Below the pieces are notes generated by a model. The model was given only the letters and a program-made list of their open reading frames with translations. It was not told where the DNA came from and ran no database searches. From positions 1 through 19,998 of the forward strand of contig JAYGEG010000105.1 of the NCBI GenBank assembly GCA_046582495.1: a stretch of DNA of 19,998 nt, in the 5' to 3' direction. The position numbers and the translations under genes were made by a program. Below, in pieces: positions 13,441 to 19,998 of the stretch. The DNA is from TMED23 sp913054205 (GTDB taxonomy: Bacteria > Pseudomonadota > Alphaproteobacteria > Rhodospirillales > UBA2165). The stretch's first letter is position 1. Each line of letters begins with the position of its first letter.

Positions 13441-15090
13441 ATGGCGGACACTTCGTATTCTTATCGCGACCTCCAGGATCATCTGAAAGAGCTTAAAAAA
13501 TCTGATTTGCTGTGGACCATCGATGAGCCCATCGATAAAGATGCAGAGATGCACCCGTTGGTGCGCTGGCAGTTTCGAGGCGGTATGGCGGAAGCGGACC
13601 GCAAAGCATTTCTATTTACCAATGTGGTTGATGGCAAAGGTAGAAAATTTGATATTCCGGTCGCCGTTGGAGCCTTGGCCGCCAATCAGGCGATCTATGC
13701 GGTCGGCATGGACACAGCCTTGGAAGACATTTCTGCAAAATGGGGCAATGCCATTGCCAATCCGATCCCGCCGCGCATGGTTAATTCGGCACCGTGCCAG
13801 GAGATTATTTGGCAAGGAAGCGAATTGATCGGTGAAGGCAAAGGCTTGGATGCTCTGCCGATCCCGATTTCAACACCGGGTTTCGATAGCGCCCCAACTT
13901 TGACGGCGGCCAATTGCGTTACCAAAGATCCCGACACCGACATTCAAAATTCCGGGACATATCGGTGCGCCTTCAAGGCATCGGACCGCATGGTCATTCG
14001 CATGGCGACACGGGTCGGCGGTGCGGGCGGCTATGTTCATTGGCAAAAATATAAAGAGCGTGGTGAGAAAATGCCCTGCGCCGTTGTTGTTGGCTGTCCG
14101 CCCTACGTCGCTTTTACCGGCCCGCAAAAACTACCCATCGATTTGGATGAGTTAGACGTTGCTGGTGGCCTCGCCGGCGAGCCAATCAATGCGATTAAAG
14201 GCAAAACAGTTGATCTTCTGGTGCCAGCAGAAGCCGAAGTTATCATCGAGGGCTATATTGATCCTGAAGTTTTGGAACCCGAAGGACCGTTCGGAGAATC
14301 GCACGGTCATGTCGCGCTCGAAGAATTTAATATGCCATTTGAAGTGACTGCAATAACGCGTAAAAAAAACGCCGTCATTCCTTCTTATATAAGCCAGGTA
14401 GCGCCATCTGAATCGAGCGTCATCAAACGAGTGGCGTATGAGCCATTGTTTCTCAACCACCTAAAAAACGTGCTCGGCATCCGCGGCGTGCAAAAAGTTG
14501 CGTTGCATGAACCGCTCACCGGATTGCTTCGGGTGACGCTTATTATCATGGATAAGGGTGTCCCAAGAACAGAGATTTGGCGAGCCTTGAATGGTGCCGC
14601 GAGCTTCAAGGGCGATATGGGAAAAATCACCATTGCTGTAAATGACGATATTGATCCTGATAGCGCCGACTCAATACTTTGGGCGCTTGCCTACCGCCAT
14701 AACCCCGCTGCAGATGTCCAACTGCTCTCGCATCGCAGCCAAGGACACGGACCTAAACGAGAACATTCGGGCGAAGAAGATGGCACGCTTTTGATTGACG
14801 CGACGATGAAAGAAGCGATGCCGCCGCTGGCCTTGCCGGAAAAAGAATATATGGAAAAAGCCAAAGCACTTTGGGAACGTCTGGATTTACCACCGATCAG
14901 GCCGGAAACGCCCTGGCACGGATATTCACTTGGCGATTGGCACAGCCGTTGGGCTGAAGATGCCAAGCGCGCCGCAGAAGGCGACTATCTTGAAAATGGC
15001 AAACGCACACTGGCACGACAGCAGAAATCTCCAGATTTCAAACCTGAAACCTCTGTCCGCCAAATCGAAGACGGCTGGGACGAAGAATGA
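13441..15090 (+). CDS. UbiD-family prenyl-FMN-dependent (de)carboxylase
   Basis: A 549-residue cytosolic enzyme of the UbiD family, which decarboxylates (or carboxylates) aromatic, heteroaromatic or unsaturated acids using prenylated FMN. Family residues are present: NSGTYR (Asn170, a metal ligand by analogy, and Arg175) and the acidic pair Glu281 and Glu286 in EPEGPFGESHGH (279-290). The spacings Asn-N4-Arg and Glu-N4-Glu equal those of fungal Fdc1. The C terminus (about 490-549, HGYSLGDWHSRWAEDAKRAA...) is a polar extension beyond the usual core. AGGGAAG lies about 9 nt before ATG 13441. First gene of the operon; its TGA overlaps the next ATG (15087-15090). No ubiX is visible, so the cofactor must come from elsewhere. 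Linkage to a Mo hydroxylase argues for a catabolic substrate rather than ubiquinone synthesis. Confidence 0.9.
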   Translation: MADTSYSYRDLQDHLKELKKSDLLWTIDEPIDKDAEMHPLVRWQFRGGMAEADRKAFLFTNVVDGKGRKFDIPVAVGALAANQAIYAVGMDTALEDISAKWGNAIANPIPPRMVNSAPCQEIIWQGSELIGEGKGLDALPIPISTPGFDSAPTLTAANCVTKDPDTDIQNSGTYRCAFKASDRMVIRMATRVGGAGGYVHWQKYKERGEKMPCAVVVGCPPYVAFTGPQKLPIDLDELDVAGGLAGEPINAIKGKTVDLLVPAEAEVIIEGYIDPEVLEPEGPFGESHGHVALEEFNMPFEVTAITRKKNAVIPSYISQVAPSESSVIKRVAYEPLFLNHLKNVLGIRGVQKVALHEPLTGLLRVTLIIMDKGVPRTEIWRALNGAASFKGDMGKITIAVNDDIDPDSADSILWALAYRHNPAADVQLLSHRSQGHGPKREHSGEEDGTLLIDATMKEAMPPLALPEKEYMEKAKALWERLDLPPIRPETPWHGYSLGDWHSRWAEDAKRAAEGDYLENGKRTLARQQKSPDFKPETSVRQIEDGWDEE

Positions 15091-15950
15091 AAGCCCCAGC
15101 ATTTGACTACCACGCCGCCGAGACGGTCGAAGATGCTGTCGGTCAACTGGCTGAGGCCGGTGATGATGGCTTGATATTGGCTGGCGGTCAGACACTCGTT
15201 CCCATGCTGGCGATGCGCCTCGCTCGGCCGAGCGTGCTTATAGATATCAACGCCGTTTCGGAACTTGCTGGTATTGAACAATTGGATGACGGCATTCGGA
15301 TCAAAACCTGCACCCGTCAAAATGTCGCTCTAAATTCACAATTGATCGGCGAGAGCATTCCTTTATTGGCAAAGGCCTTGCCTTTCATCGGTCATCATCA
15401 GACTCGCAACCGCGGCACAATCGGCGGCAGCATAGCGCATGGCGATCCGGCAGCAGAAATTCCGCTGATCGCCGTAGCTCTGGACGCTTCGATTAAATTG
15501 CAAACCAAAAATGACACGCGAAACTTATCGGCTAAGGATTTTTACGAAGGCCCGATGATGACGTTACGTAAAGATGATGAATGTCTCACCGATGTGACTT
15601 TCCCGATTTGGCAGGAAGAGGGGAAATTGGGCGTGGGGTTTCAAGAAGTCAGTCAGCGCCATGGTGATTTCGCGATTGTTTCTGTGGCTGCGCAGATGGT
15701 TCTGGATGGAAATAACGTTTGTCAGCGTGTGGCAATCGCCGTCGGGGGCGCGGCAGGTATACCGGTGCGGCTGGAAAAGGTTGAAGCCAATTTGACTGGC
15801 TCGGTCATTAATCAAGAAACCATCGGTGATGCGCTGACGAATATGGCAGACTTTCTTGATCCTGTGGAAGACCAGCACGGCAGTGCCGCCTATCGCCGCC
15901 GGGTGGCTCGGGTCATGACAGAGCGTGCGATATGGGAGGCGGCAGCATGA
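15087..15950 (+). CDS. Molybdenum hydroxylase FAD-binding medium subunit
   Basis: A 287-residue subunit (CoxM / XdhB / HcrB-like) that carries electrons from the [2Fe-2S] subunit via FAD. Both FAD signatures are visible: AGGQTLVPMLAMRLARP (32-48) and TRNRGTIGGSIAHGDPAAE (106-124). The C-terminal domain (about 175-285) has the usual FQEVSQRHGDFAIVSVAAQM pattern and ends in YRRRVARVMTERAI. Full length for the family. ATG 15087 overlaps the UbiD stop (ATGA), and its own stop overlaps the small-subunit ATG at 15947, so the subunits are translated together in the order M-S-L. Without the large subunit alone being decisive, the substrate is unknown. It is not diagnostic for CO dehydrogenase. Confidence 0.93.
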   Translation: MKAPAFDYHAAETVEDAVGQLAEAGDDGLILAGGQTLVPMLAMRLARPSVLIDINAVSELAGIEQLDDGIRIKTCTRQNVALNSQLIGESIPLLAKALPFIGHHQTRNRGTIGGSIAHGDPAAEIPLIAVALDASIKLQTKNDTRNLSAKDFYEGPMMTLRKDDECLTDVTFPIWQEEGKLGVGFQEVSQRHGDFAIVSVAAQMVLDGNNVCQRVAIAVGGAAGIPVRLEKVEANLTGSVINQETIGDALTNMADFLDPVEDQHGSAAYRRRVARVMTERAIWEAAA

Positions 15951-16432
15951 CAAAGCGCGATATAACATTGACCCTCAATGGCAAAACCGTATCCGGCCAG
16001 GCCGACCCTCGAATGACCTTGGTGGATTTTTTACGTGTCGTTCTCAAAGCCACCGGCACACATGTTGGCTGTGAACACGGTGTTTGCGGCGCCTGTACCA
16101 TCGTTTTAAACGGCGAGGCAATTCGCTCGTGTTTGATGCTGGCAGTGCAGGTGGAGAGCCAGGAGGTGACAACAGTCGAAGGCCTCTGCGAGGAGGATGG
16201 ATCGCCAGGGATATTGCAGGATGCTTTTCGCGACGGTCATGGCATGCAATGCGGATATTGCACGCCGGGTATGTTGACGTCGGTCCACGCGCTGCTGCAA
16301 TCCAACGACGATCCCAGCGATGAAGATATCCTGGAAGCGATTGGCGGCAATATTTGTCGCTGCACGGGCTATGCACAAATTATTGATTCCATCAAAATTG
16401 GCGCGGAACGACTGCGGGAGGACAAGTCATGA
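15947..16432 (+). CDS. Molybdenum hydroxylase [2Fe-2S] small subunit
   Basis: A 161-residue iron-sulfur subunit (CoxS / XdhC-type) with two [2Fe-2S] clusters. The N-terminal plant-ferredoxin-type cluster uses Cys42, 47, 50 (GCEHGVCGACT) and Cys62; the C-terminal four-helix domain uses Cys102, 105 (QCGYCTPGM) and Cys137, 139 (GGNICRCTGY). All eight ligands are present. The frame extends to 15932, but ATG 15947 is the better start: GGGAGG lies 7 nt upstream and it forms the ATGA overlap with the medium subunit. The stop overlaps the large-subunit ATG at 16429. It passes electrons from the Mo centre to FAD. C-terminal length (IKIGAERLREDKS) is normal. Confidence 0.95.
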   Translation: MTKRDITLTLNGKTVSGQADPRMTLVDFLRVVLKATGTHVGCEHGVCGACTIVLNGEAIRSCLMLAVQVESQEVTTVEGLCEEDGSPGILQDAFRDGHGMQCGYCTPGMLTSVHALLQSNDDPSDEDILEAIGGNICRCTGYAQIIDSIKIGAERLREDKS

Positions 16433-18846
16433 GCGGCGCCCATGATAATCCCGTGGCCGGCAGCAACTATCACTACATCGCCCGAAAACGCCGGGTCGTT
16501 GAAGACAAACGATTTGTCACCGGAAATGGCAATTTTGTCCAAGACCAGGATTTGCCCGGCACCTTGCATGTCGCGGTTTTGCCGAGCCCACATCCGAGGG
16601 CGCGGATTGTATCGATCAATGCGGAAGCGGCCTTGGCGTTGGCGGGTGTTGCGGCGGTGATCACCGGCGATGAGATAGCAGAACACACATTGCCGCTTTA
16701 TCATGGGCTGCCCTTGCCGGAATGCAGATGGTTTCCCCTGGCCCATGAGATGACCCGCTATGCCGGTGAATGGGTGGCCGCTGTGGTTGCCGAAGATATT
16801 TATATCGCAGAAGATGCCCTAGATCTGATTGAAGTAGAATATGAGGCAACTCCTGCCATCGTCGATCCTGAAGAGGCGATGAAGCCTGATGCACCCTTGG
16901 TTCATCCGGGCCACGGCTCCAATATTATCTATGACGGCGATTTTGAATGGGGACCGGTGGCGGAAGATTTTGAAGCTGCCGATCATACGCTGTCCTTCCG
17001 CGCTCGGTGGGGGCGTTCTTCCACCGTGCCAATTGAAACATTTGGCGTGCTGGCAAAATGGGATAAAGGCACCGAGACGTTGAACGTCTGGGCGTCGATA
17101 CAAATGCCCAACTATCCTGAACAGATTGCGGCGGCGCTTCGCATGCCTCTCAATGGAGTCAAAGTTAATCAAGACATTGATGTCGGCGGCAGTTACGGCG
17201 TTAAGCGGGGCATTAAACACACTGTTTTGGTGGGCTACATTTCCCGCAAACTCGGCGGTGCGCCGGTAAGTCTGATTGAGGACCGGTTGGTGAATTTGGC
17301 GAGCGGCGATGCTCATGGGCCGGATCGGATATTCTACACCGATGTCGCTTTTGATCAGGGCGGCGTCATTAAGTCTTTGAAAATTCGTGCCATTGATGAT
17401 TGCGGCGCCTATCCGGGACGGGGGCCTTTCCAATTGGGCAAACCCATCGCCGCCATTGTCGGGCCATACCGGATCAATAGCGTTCACTATAGACCGTGTT
17501 CTGTCGCCACCAATAAGACCGGCCAAGTGCCAGTGCGGGGCATGGGCCAGGGCCCGACTAATTACATGATTGAAACAGCGGTGGACGAGGTGGCGCGTCA
17601 CTTGAAGCTTGATAGGTTTGAAGTTCGCCGGCGCAATTTGATCCGCAGTGATGAGTTCCCCTACCTAAATCCAACGGGTACCAAATACGACAGTGGTGAC
17701 TATGAGACTGTACTCGGCAAGGTAACTGAATTGGCGAATTATGACGATTTGGTCAAGCGCCGGGATGAATTGCGCGCCGAAGGCAAACTCGCCGGCATCG
17801 GTATCGCAACCTGTCTTGAACCCAGCGGGGGCAATAATTTATTCGAGTTTCTATTCAACCCCAAGGCTGAAATCAGCACCTATATGGAAGGCTGTCAGGT
17901 GCGGATCGATTCTGTCGGTAATATTGTCGGCACCATGGGTACAACCACCTCTGGACAAGGTCATGAAACGCTGGTGTCCACTATATTAGGTGAAGAGCTT
18001 CAGCGAGATCCCGATGACATTCGGGTCATCCATGCTGATAGCCTTGCCGGCTTACCAACGCGCTCACCAATCGCCAGCCGGATGGCGGTCATGCTGGGCG
18101 GCGCGGCGGCTGGTGCAGCCCAAAAGATAAAGGATCAACTGTTTCAAATCGCGGCCCATAATCTTAATAGACCGATTGACGGATTGGAGTATTCCGAAGG
18201 CACGATTTTCGATCGCTCCGATCCTGCCCGAAAATTGAGCTGGGATGAGCTTTGTAACATCGCTCATCGCCAATTTCATAAATTGCCGGAAGGGATGGAG
18301 CCTGGATTGCAGGCTCTTCACGTCATGCAGGTGCCGCTCGGCGGGCAAATGCCGGACGAAAAAAATCGAGTTCAGTTGTATCCGTGTTTTTCCTTTCAGG
18401 CCCACATACCGTTTGTCGAAATTGACCCCGGCACCGGCAAGGTAACAGTTCTCGATTATTTTATCGCCCATGATTGCGGGACCGTGATCAATCCGGATAT
18501 TGTCCGTGGCATGATCATTGGCGGTGTTGCCCAAGGAATTGGCGCGGCATTGTACGAAAAATTTGACTATGGACCAGATGGCCAGTTTTTGAGCGGCACC
18601 TTTGTTGATTATGTCATGCCGTCGGTGTTCGAAATTCCCTATGTTAAGGACGTTGAGCATTGCACGCCGTCACCCTTGACTTCGCATGGTCAGAAAGGCT
18701 CCGGCGAAGGTGGTTATTTAGGGGCTCCTGCTGCTATAGCCTCTGCGGTTAACGATGCTTTGGAGCCAAGGGGGCTATCCATTCATGAACTTCCGATGCG
18801 CATGAACGATATCGAAGAACTTCTCAACGGAGAGAAACCAGAATGA
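16429..18846 (+). CDS. Molybdenum hydroxylase large (Mo-cofactor) subunit
   Basis: An 805-residue catalytic subunit of the xanthine oxidase family, which adds water-derived oxygen to carbon next to a heteroatom or carbonyl. The N-terminal a/b-hammerhead (about 20-140) precedes the cofactor domains: DVGGSYGVKRG (251-261), RGMGQGPTNYMIE (370-382), SGQGHETLVSTI (508-519), HDCGTVINPD (681-690), QGIGAALYE (702-710) and GSGEGGYLGAPAAIASAV (757-774) with the catalytic Glu760. Odd points: the usual RGAGRPE-type loop reads RGMGQGPTN, and the DT-D-x-x-P-x-G-x-G-x-x-S-R segment reads HADSLAGLPTRSPIASR (535-551). The CO dehydrogenase active-site loop (AYRCSFR) is absent. So it is a divergent member with an unassigned substrate. 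It overlaps both neighbours by 4 bp. No Mo-insertion chaperone (XdhC/CoxI-like) is in the window. Confidence 0.92.
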   Translation: MSGAHDNPVAGSNYHYIARKRRVVEDKRFVTGNGNFVQDQDLPGTLHVAVLPSPHPRARIVSINAEAALALAGVAAVITGDEIAEHTLPLYHGLPLPECRWFPLAHEMTRYAGEWVAAVVAEDIYIAEDALDLIEVEYEATPAIVDPEEAMKPDAPLVHPGHGSNIIYDGDFEWGPVAEDFEAADHTLSFRARWGRSSTVPIETFGVLAKWDKGTETLNVWASIQMPNYPEQIAAALRMPLNGVKVNQDIDVGGSYGVKRGIKHTVLVGYISRKLGGAPVSLIEDRLVNLASGDAHGPDRIFYTDVAFDQGGVIKSLKIRAIDDCGAYPGRGPFQLGKPIAAIVGPYRINSVHYRPCSVATNKTGQVPVRGMGQGPTNYMIETAVDEVARHLKLDRFEVRRRNLIRSDEFPYLNPTGTKYDSGDYETVLGKVTELANYDDLVKRRDELRAEGKLAGIGIATCLEPSGGNNLFEFLFNPKAEISTYMEGCQVRIDSVGNIVGTMGTTTSGQGHETLVSTILGEELQRDPDDIRVIHADSLAGLPTRSPIASRMAVMLGGAAAGAAQKIKDQLFQIAAHNLNRPIDGLEYSEGTIFDRSDPARKLSWDELCNIAHRQFHKLPEGMEPGLQALHVMQVPLGGQMPDEKNRVQLYPCFSFQAHIPFVEIDPGTGKVTVLDYFIAHDCGTVINPDIVRGMIIGGVAQGIGAALYEKFDYGPDGQFLSGTFVDYVMPSVFEIPYVKDVEHCTPSPLTSHGQKGSGEGGYLGAPAAIASAVNDALEPRGLSIHELPMRMNDIEELLNGEKPE

Positions 18847-19829
18847 TTATTGATACCCACGCCCATTTCACCCCGCAATCGATGCTCGACGCCCTCAAGA
18901 AGGAAACCAGCCGGTTCCCATCGGTCGAGCTTTTGGCCGAAGATGACAGCTACAAGCTGGGTTTTGCCGGCGGTGCCTTGACGCGCCCGTTGTCACCTAA
19001 ATTGCGGGATAGTGATGGTCGTCTGGAGTGGATGGAGCATCAATGCATTGATGCGCAAATCAATGGCGGCTGGCTGGATAGTTTCGGCTATGAACTTCCA
19101 GCAGAAGAAGGGGCTGCCTGGAGCCGCTTCATGAACGAGTTTCTTATGACTGGCACGGATGAGCATGAGCCATTGGTGCCGCTTGCTACCGTTCCCTTGC
19201 AAAATGGCAAACTCGCTGCCGAAGTTCTGGAAGAGGCATTGGCTGCTGGATTTGGCGGCGTCATGATCGGCACCCAACCCCATGGCGACAGTGGTAATCT
19301 CGATGATCCCGATCTGGATCCGTTTTGGGAAGCAGCTTCTGCGTTAAAAGCGACGCTGTATTTGCATCCGATGTTTGGTTGCGGTGATCCACGATTACTG
19401 GATTTTGGCATGATGAACGCGACGGGCCGCGGCGTTGACACCACCATCGCCATATCGCGTTTGCTGTTCTCCGGTCATTTCCTTAAATACCCTGGCATGA
19501 ATTTTGTGTTATCCCATGGCGGCGGCGCGCTGCCATACATGCTGGGACGGCTCGCTCGAAACGTGGAAATCGCTGGTCACGATTATGCCGACCCAATCGA
19601 AGGCTTTAAAACGCTGTTCTTCGACACTGTATTGTTTGATCCGCGCGCGTTGAATTTTCTGCGCGACATAGTTGGTGCGGAGAAAATCATGTTAGGGTCC
19701 GACTACCCATTCCCGATTGGCGACATGACGCCGCTCAAAGTCGTTGAAAGTGCCGATCTCAGCGAGGCTGAAACCGAGCTAATCCTCGGTAAAACCGCGA
19801 TGGAGCTTTTCAATATATCAGTCGTCTAA
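18843..19829 (+). CDS. Amidohydrolase-2 / ACMSD-family decarboxylase or hydrolase
   Basis: A 328-residue TIM-barrel metalloenzyme of the ACMSD branch of the amidohydrolases. Metal ligands can be placed: His6 and His8 (MIIDTHAHF), His175 (YLHPMFG), His225 (LSHGGGALPY) and Asp287 (LGSDYPFPIGD). Their spacing closely matches ACMSD (His9, 11, 177, 228, Asp294). The family holds non-oxidative decarboxylases (ACMSD, gamma-resorcylate and 5-carboxyvanillate decarboxylases) and some hydrolases/hydratases, so either chemistry is possible. ATG 18843 overlaps the large-subunit stop (ATGA), with GGAGAG upstream. Last gene of the operon; no convincing terminator follows. In this setting it probably acts on the hydroxylated product of the Mo enzyme or on a ring-cleavage product. 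Confidence 0.88.
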   Translation: MIIDTHAHFTPQSMLDALKKETSRFPSVELLAEDDSYKLGFAGGALTRPLSPKLRDSDGRLEWMEHQCIDAQINGGWLDSFGYELPAEEGAAWSRFMNEFLMTGTDEHEPLVPLATVPLQNGKLAAEVLEEALAAGFGGVMIGTQPHGDSGNLDDPDLDPFWEAASALKATLYLHPMFGCGDPRLLDFGMMNATGRGVDTTIAISRLLFSGHFLKYPGMNFVLSHGGGALPYMLGRLARNVEIAGHDYADPIEGFKTLFFDTVLFDPRALNFLRDIVGAEKIMLGSDYPFPIGDMTPLKVVESADLSEAETELILGKTAMELFNISVV

Positions 19830-19998
19830 ATTCATGCCATTGATAACGTCGGTTTTTAGTGAAATGTCCGCCTTTGAATAGATTAGGATTCTGTGTCAGC
19901 TTGGAAATGTAGTCTGCTTTATGTCCCAAATCGAATATCGGGTCTTACATTGGAAATTTTGCCAATTACTCAGGCTATGCGGCGCATAAGGTCTGTTT
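19830..19998. other. Right-edge stretch, nothing recognised
   Basis: After the amidohydrolase stop there is a T5 run (about 19853-19857) without a proper GC stem before it, then sequence open in no long frame. No gene, RNA or repeat is supported; a gene could start beyond the edge. Confidence 0.4.

Noticed and set aside
13441..15090. Calling the UbiD protein the ubiquinone-pathway decarboxylase (ubiD)
   Set aside because: It is fused into a catabolic operon, has a C-terminal extension, and the family is functionally broad; the symbol would be misleading.
16044..17601. Long minus-strand frames (up to 260 residues) opposite the Mo-hydroxylase genes
   Set aside because: Shadows of strongly supported overlapping plus-strand genes; no motifs.
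16429..18846. Calling the Mo enzyme a CO dehydrogenase (coxL)
   Set aside because: The diagnostic AYRCSFR active-site loop is missing and the operon context is UbiD/amidohydrolase, not cox accessory genes.

Overview
The window looks like chromosomal DNA from an alphaproteobacterium, probably a Rhodospirillales-like or marine lineage. The evidence is the split F0 operon atpI-atpB-atpE-atpF'-atpF (paired b' and b subunits with no F1 genes attached), the conserved run mutY / DUF721 (DciA-type) / dsbA / smc, and a textbook CtrA box (TTAA-N7-TTAAC). GC content is about half by eye. No tRNA, rRNA, CRISPR array, complete insertion sequence or prophage was seen.

Layout. 1-931 (minus): the start of a CHASE2-domain protein and, immediately upstream of it, a secreted FecR-like protein. 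941-3464 (minus): the F0 operon, with a sigma70-type promoter (TTGACA-N17-TATGTT) and a Rho-independent terminator. 3645-8514 (minus): smc, dsbA (TTG start set by an AGGAGG Shine-Dalgarno) and a DUF721/DciA-like gene. The dsbA leader carries three DnaA-box-like 9-mers. 8601-9659 (plus): mutY, divergent from the DUF721 gene. 9680-11539: a divergent pair, a flagellin-like protein (minus) and a small charged unknown protein (plus), with the CtrA box between them. 11560-12453 (minus): a cupin protein and a small conserved-looking gene broken by a frameshift in an A9 run. 12582-13212: gene debris, including the N-terminal half of a TRAP-transporter substrate-binding protein (signal peptide, then a frameshift in a T7 run, then loss of the C-terminal half). 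13441-19829 (plus): a tightly overlapping five-gene operon encoding a UbiD-family decarboxylase, the medium, small and large subunits of a molybdenum hydroxylase, and an ACMSD-family amidohydrolase/decarboxylase.

How the parts fit. The first 9.7 kb is housekeeping: proton channel of ATP synthase, chromosome segregation, helicase loading, periplasmic thiol oxidation and A:8-oxoG repair. The last 6.4 kb is an accessory catabolic operon in which all four gene junctions are ATGA overlaps. Its content points to breakdown of an aromatic or heteroaromatic carboxylic acid: one Mo-dependent hydroxylation plus one or two decarboxylation or ring-processing steps. The TRAP binding-protein remnant lies divergent to it across a 228-bp spacer with a 26-bp near-perfect palindrome, so the island may once have had its own uptake system. 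The substrate cannot be read from sequence alone. This operon, the flagellin-like/CtrA locus and the paired homopolymer frameshifts are the points most worth following up.
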